Positions 5,677-6,041 of a stretch of DNA of 6,041 nt are shown here, piece by piece. The notes beneath the pieces were generated by a model. It had not been told where the DNA came from. It made no database searches and saw only the letters and a program-made list of their open reading frames with translations. The stretch covers positions 1 through 6,041 of the forward strand of contig JAGRJA010000468.1 of NCBI GenBank assembly GCA_020443005.1, read 5' to 3'. The position numbers and the translations under genes were made by a program. The stretch's first letter is position 1. The number at the start of each line of letters is the position of its first letter. The DNA is from Pseudomonadales bacterium (GTDB lineage: Bacteria > Pseudomonadota > Gammaproteobacteria > Pseudomonadales > UBA7239).

Positions 5677-6041
5677 TCAGCCTGCAATGGAATAGCCGCC
5701 GTCTATGACCAGTGTTTCACCGGTAATGAAACCGGCCTGTTCACTACAAAGAAACAACACACCATTGGCGATATCCTGAGGTGTGCCCCATCGTTTCAGG
5801 GGTGTTCTTTCGAGCATGGGTTGATTGATTTGGGGAATTGATTTTACAGCTTCAGTCATTCTTGTTTCAGTAAAACCGGCGGCGACATTGTTAACCCGAA
5901 TGTTTTTTTCTGCCCAGGCAATGGAAAGTGTTTTCGCCAATTGCACCAGCCCGGCTTTGGCAGCGCCGTAACCGGGTACGATGGCATTGCCGAAAAATGA
6001 GGTCAAGGAAGCAATGCCGACAATACTGGCACCACCTGGCA
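5677..6041 (-). CDS. Classical SDR oxidoreductase, 5' end outside the window
   Basis: The minus-strand frame is open to the window edge, so the N-terminal half with the nucleotide-binding glycine motif is not seen; about 120 C-terminal residues are visible of a protein expected to be near 250. They include the strand with catalytic Ser (ASIVGIAS), YGAAK with the Tyr-x-x-x-Lys pair, NIRVNNVAAGFTETRM after it, a KRWGTPQDIANGVLFLCS helix and the family-typical end TGETLVIDGGYSIAG. This is the FabG-like/classical SDR pattern for NAD(P)H-dependent oxidation of a hydroxyl or reduction of a ketone. The usual Pro-Gly after the N-x-V-A segment is Ala-Gly here, a mild departure. The gene precedes the alcohol dehydrogenase by 15 bases on the same strand, and their shared direction suggests successive or alternative redox steps. 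Cofactor and substrate cannot be judged. Confidence 0.9.
   Translation of the reverse strand, partial: PGGASIVGIASLTSFFGNAIVPGYGAAKAGLVQLAKTLSIAWAEKNIRVNNVAAGFTETRMTEAVKSIPQINQPMLERTPLKRWGTPQDIANGVLFLCSEQAGFITGETLVIDGGYSIAG

Noticed and set aside
6004..6006. TTG (minus strand) as the start of the SDR
   Set aside because: It falls inside the catalytic Ser region; the frame continues to the window edge with typical SDR sequence, so the gene is partial.
1..6041. CRISPR arrays, tRNA/rRNA genes, insertion sequences or attachment sites
   Set aside because: No regularly spaced repeats, tRNA-like cloverleaf, transposase or terminal inverted repeats were seen on either strand by eye.

Overview
The window is bacterial DNA of moderate G+C, densely packed with short intergenic gaps and clear Shine-Dalgarno sites. 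Protein style (mycobacterial-type P450 and NTF2-like proteins next to FMN/NAD oxidoreductases) and codon use fit a marine or soil proteobacterium, possibly a steroid- or terpenoid-degrading gammaproteobacterium. That placement is inference; no rRNA or other taxonomic marker is present.

Layout: two convergent gene sets meet near 4568-4611. The plus-strand set (1-4567) reads: 3' part of a luciferase-like flavin oxidoreductase; an NTF2/SnoaL-fold protein; a cytochrome P450 closely resembling CYP51 (sterol 14-alpha-demethylase); a small CxxHxxC ferredoxin; an extended SDR (3-beta-HSD/epimerase type); and a PaaI-like hotdog thioesterase. The first five genes are separated by only 16-21 bases, so they look like one operon; the thioesterase follows after 32 or 88 bases depending on its start. 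The minus-strand set (6041-4612) reads: 3' part of a classical SDR, then 15 bases later a zinc-type medium-chain alcohol dehydrogenase lacking the structural-zinc cysteines.

Working together, the P450 and ferredoxin would hydroxylate or demethylate a hydrophobic, probably sterol-like or isoprenoid substrate. The SDRs and the alcohol dehydrogenase would oxidise the resulting hydroxyl groups, the flavin enzyme could add a further oxidation, and the thioesterase implies a CoA-thioester stage. The mix (CYP51, ferredoxin, SDR, Zn-ADH, NTF2-like) recalls the mycobacterial cyp51 neighbourhood. No sterol-synthesis gene (squalene epoxidase, oxidosqualene cyclase) is visible, so a catabolic or modifying role for this CYP51-like enzyme is the most interesting possibility. 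Two details stand out: the P450 keeps the CYP51 I-helix signature but has Ala where CYP51s have Phe/Leu in the B-C substrate loop, and the ferredoxin ORF is in frame with the P450 across a single TGA.
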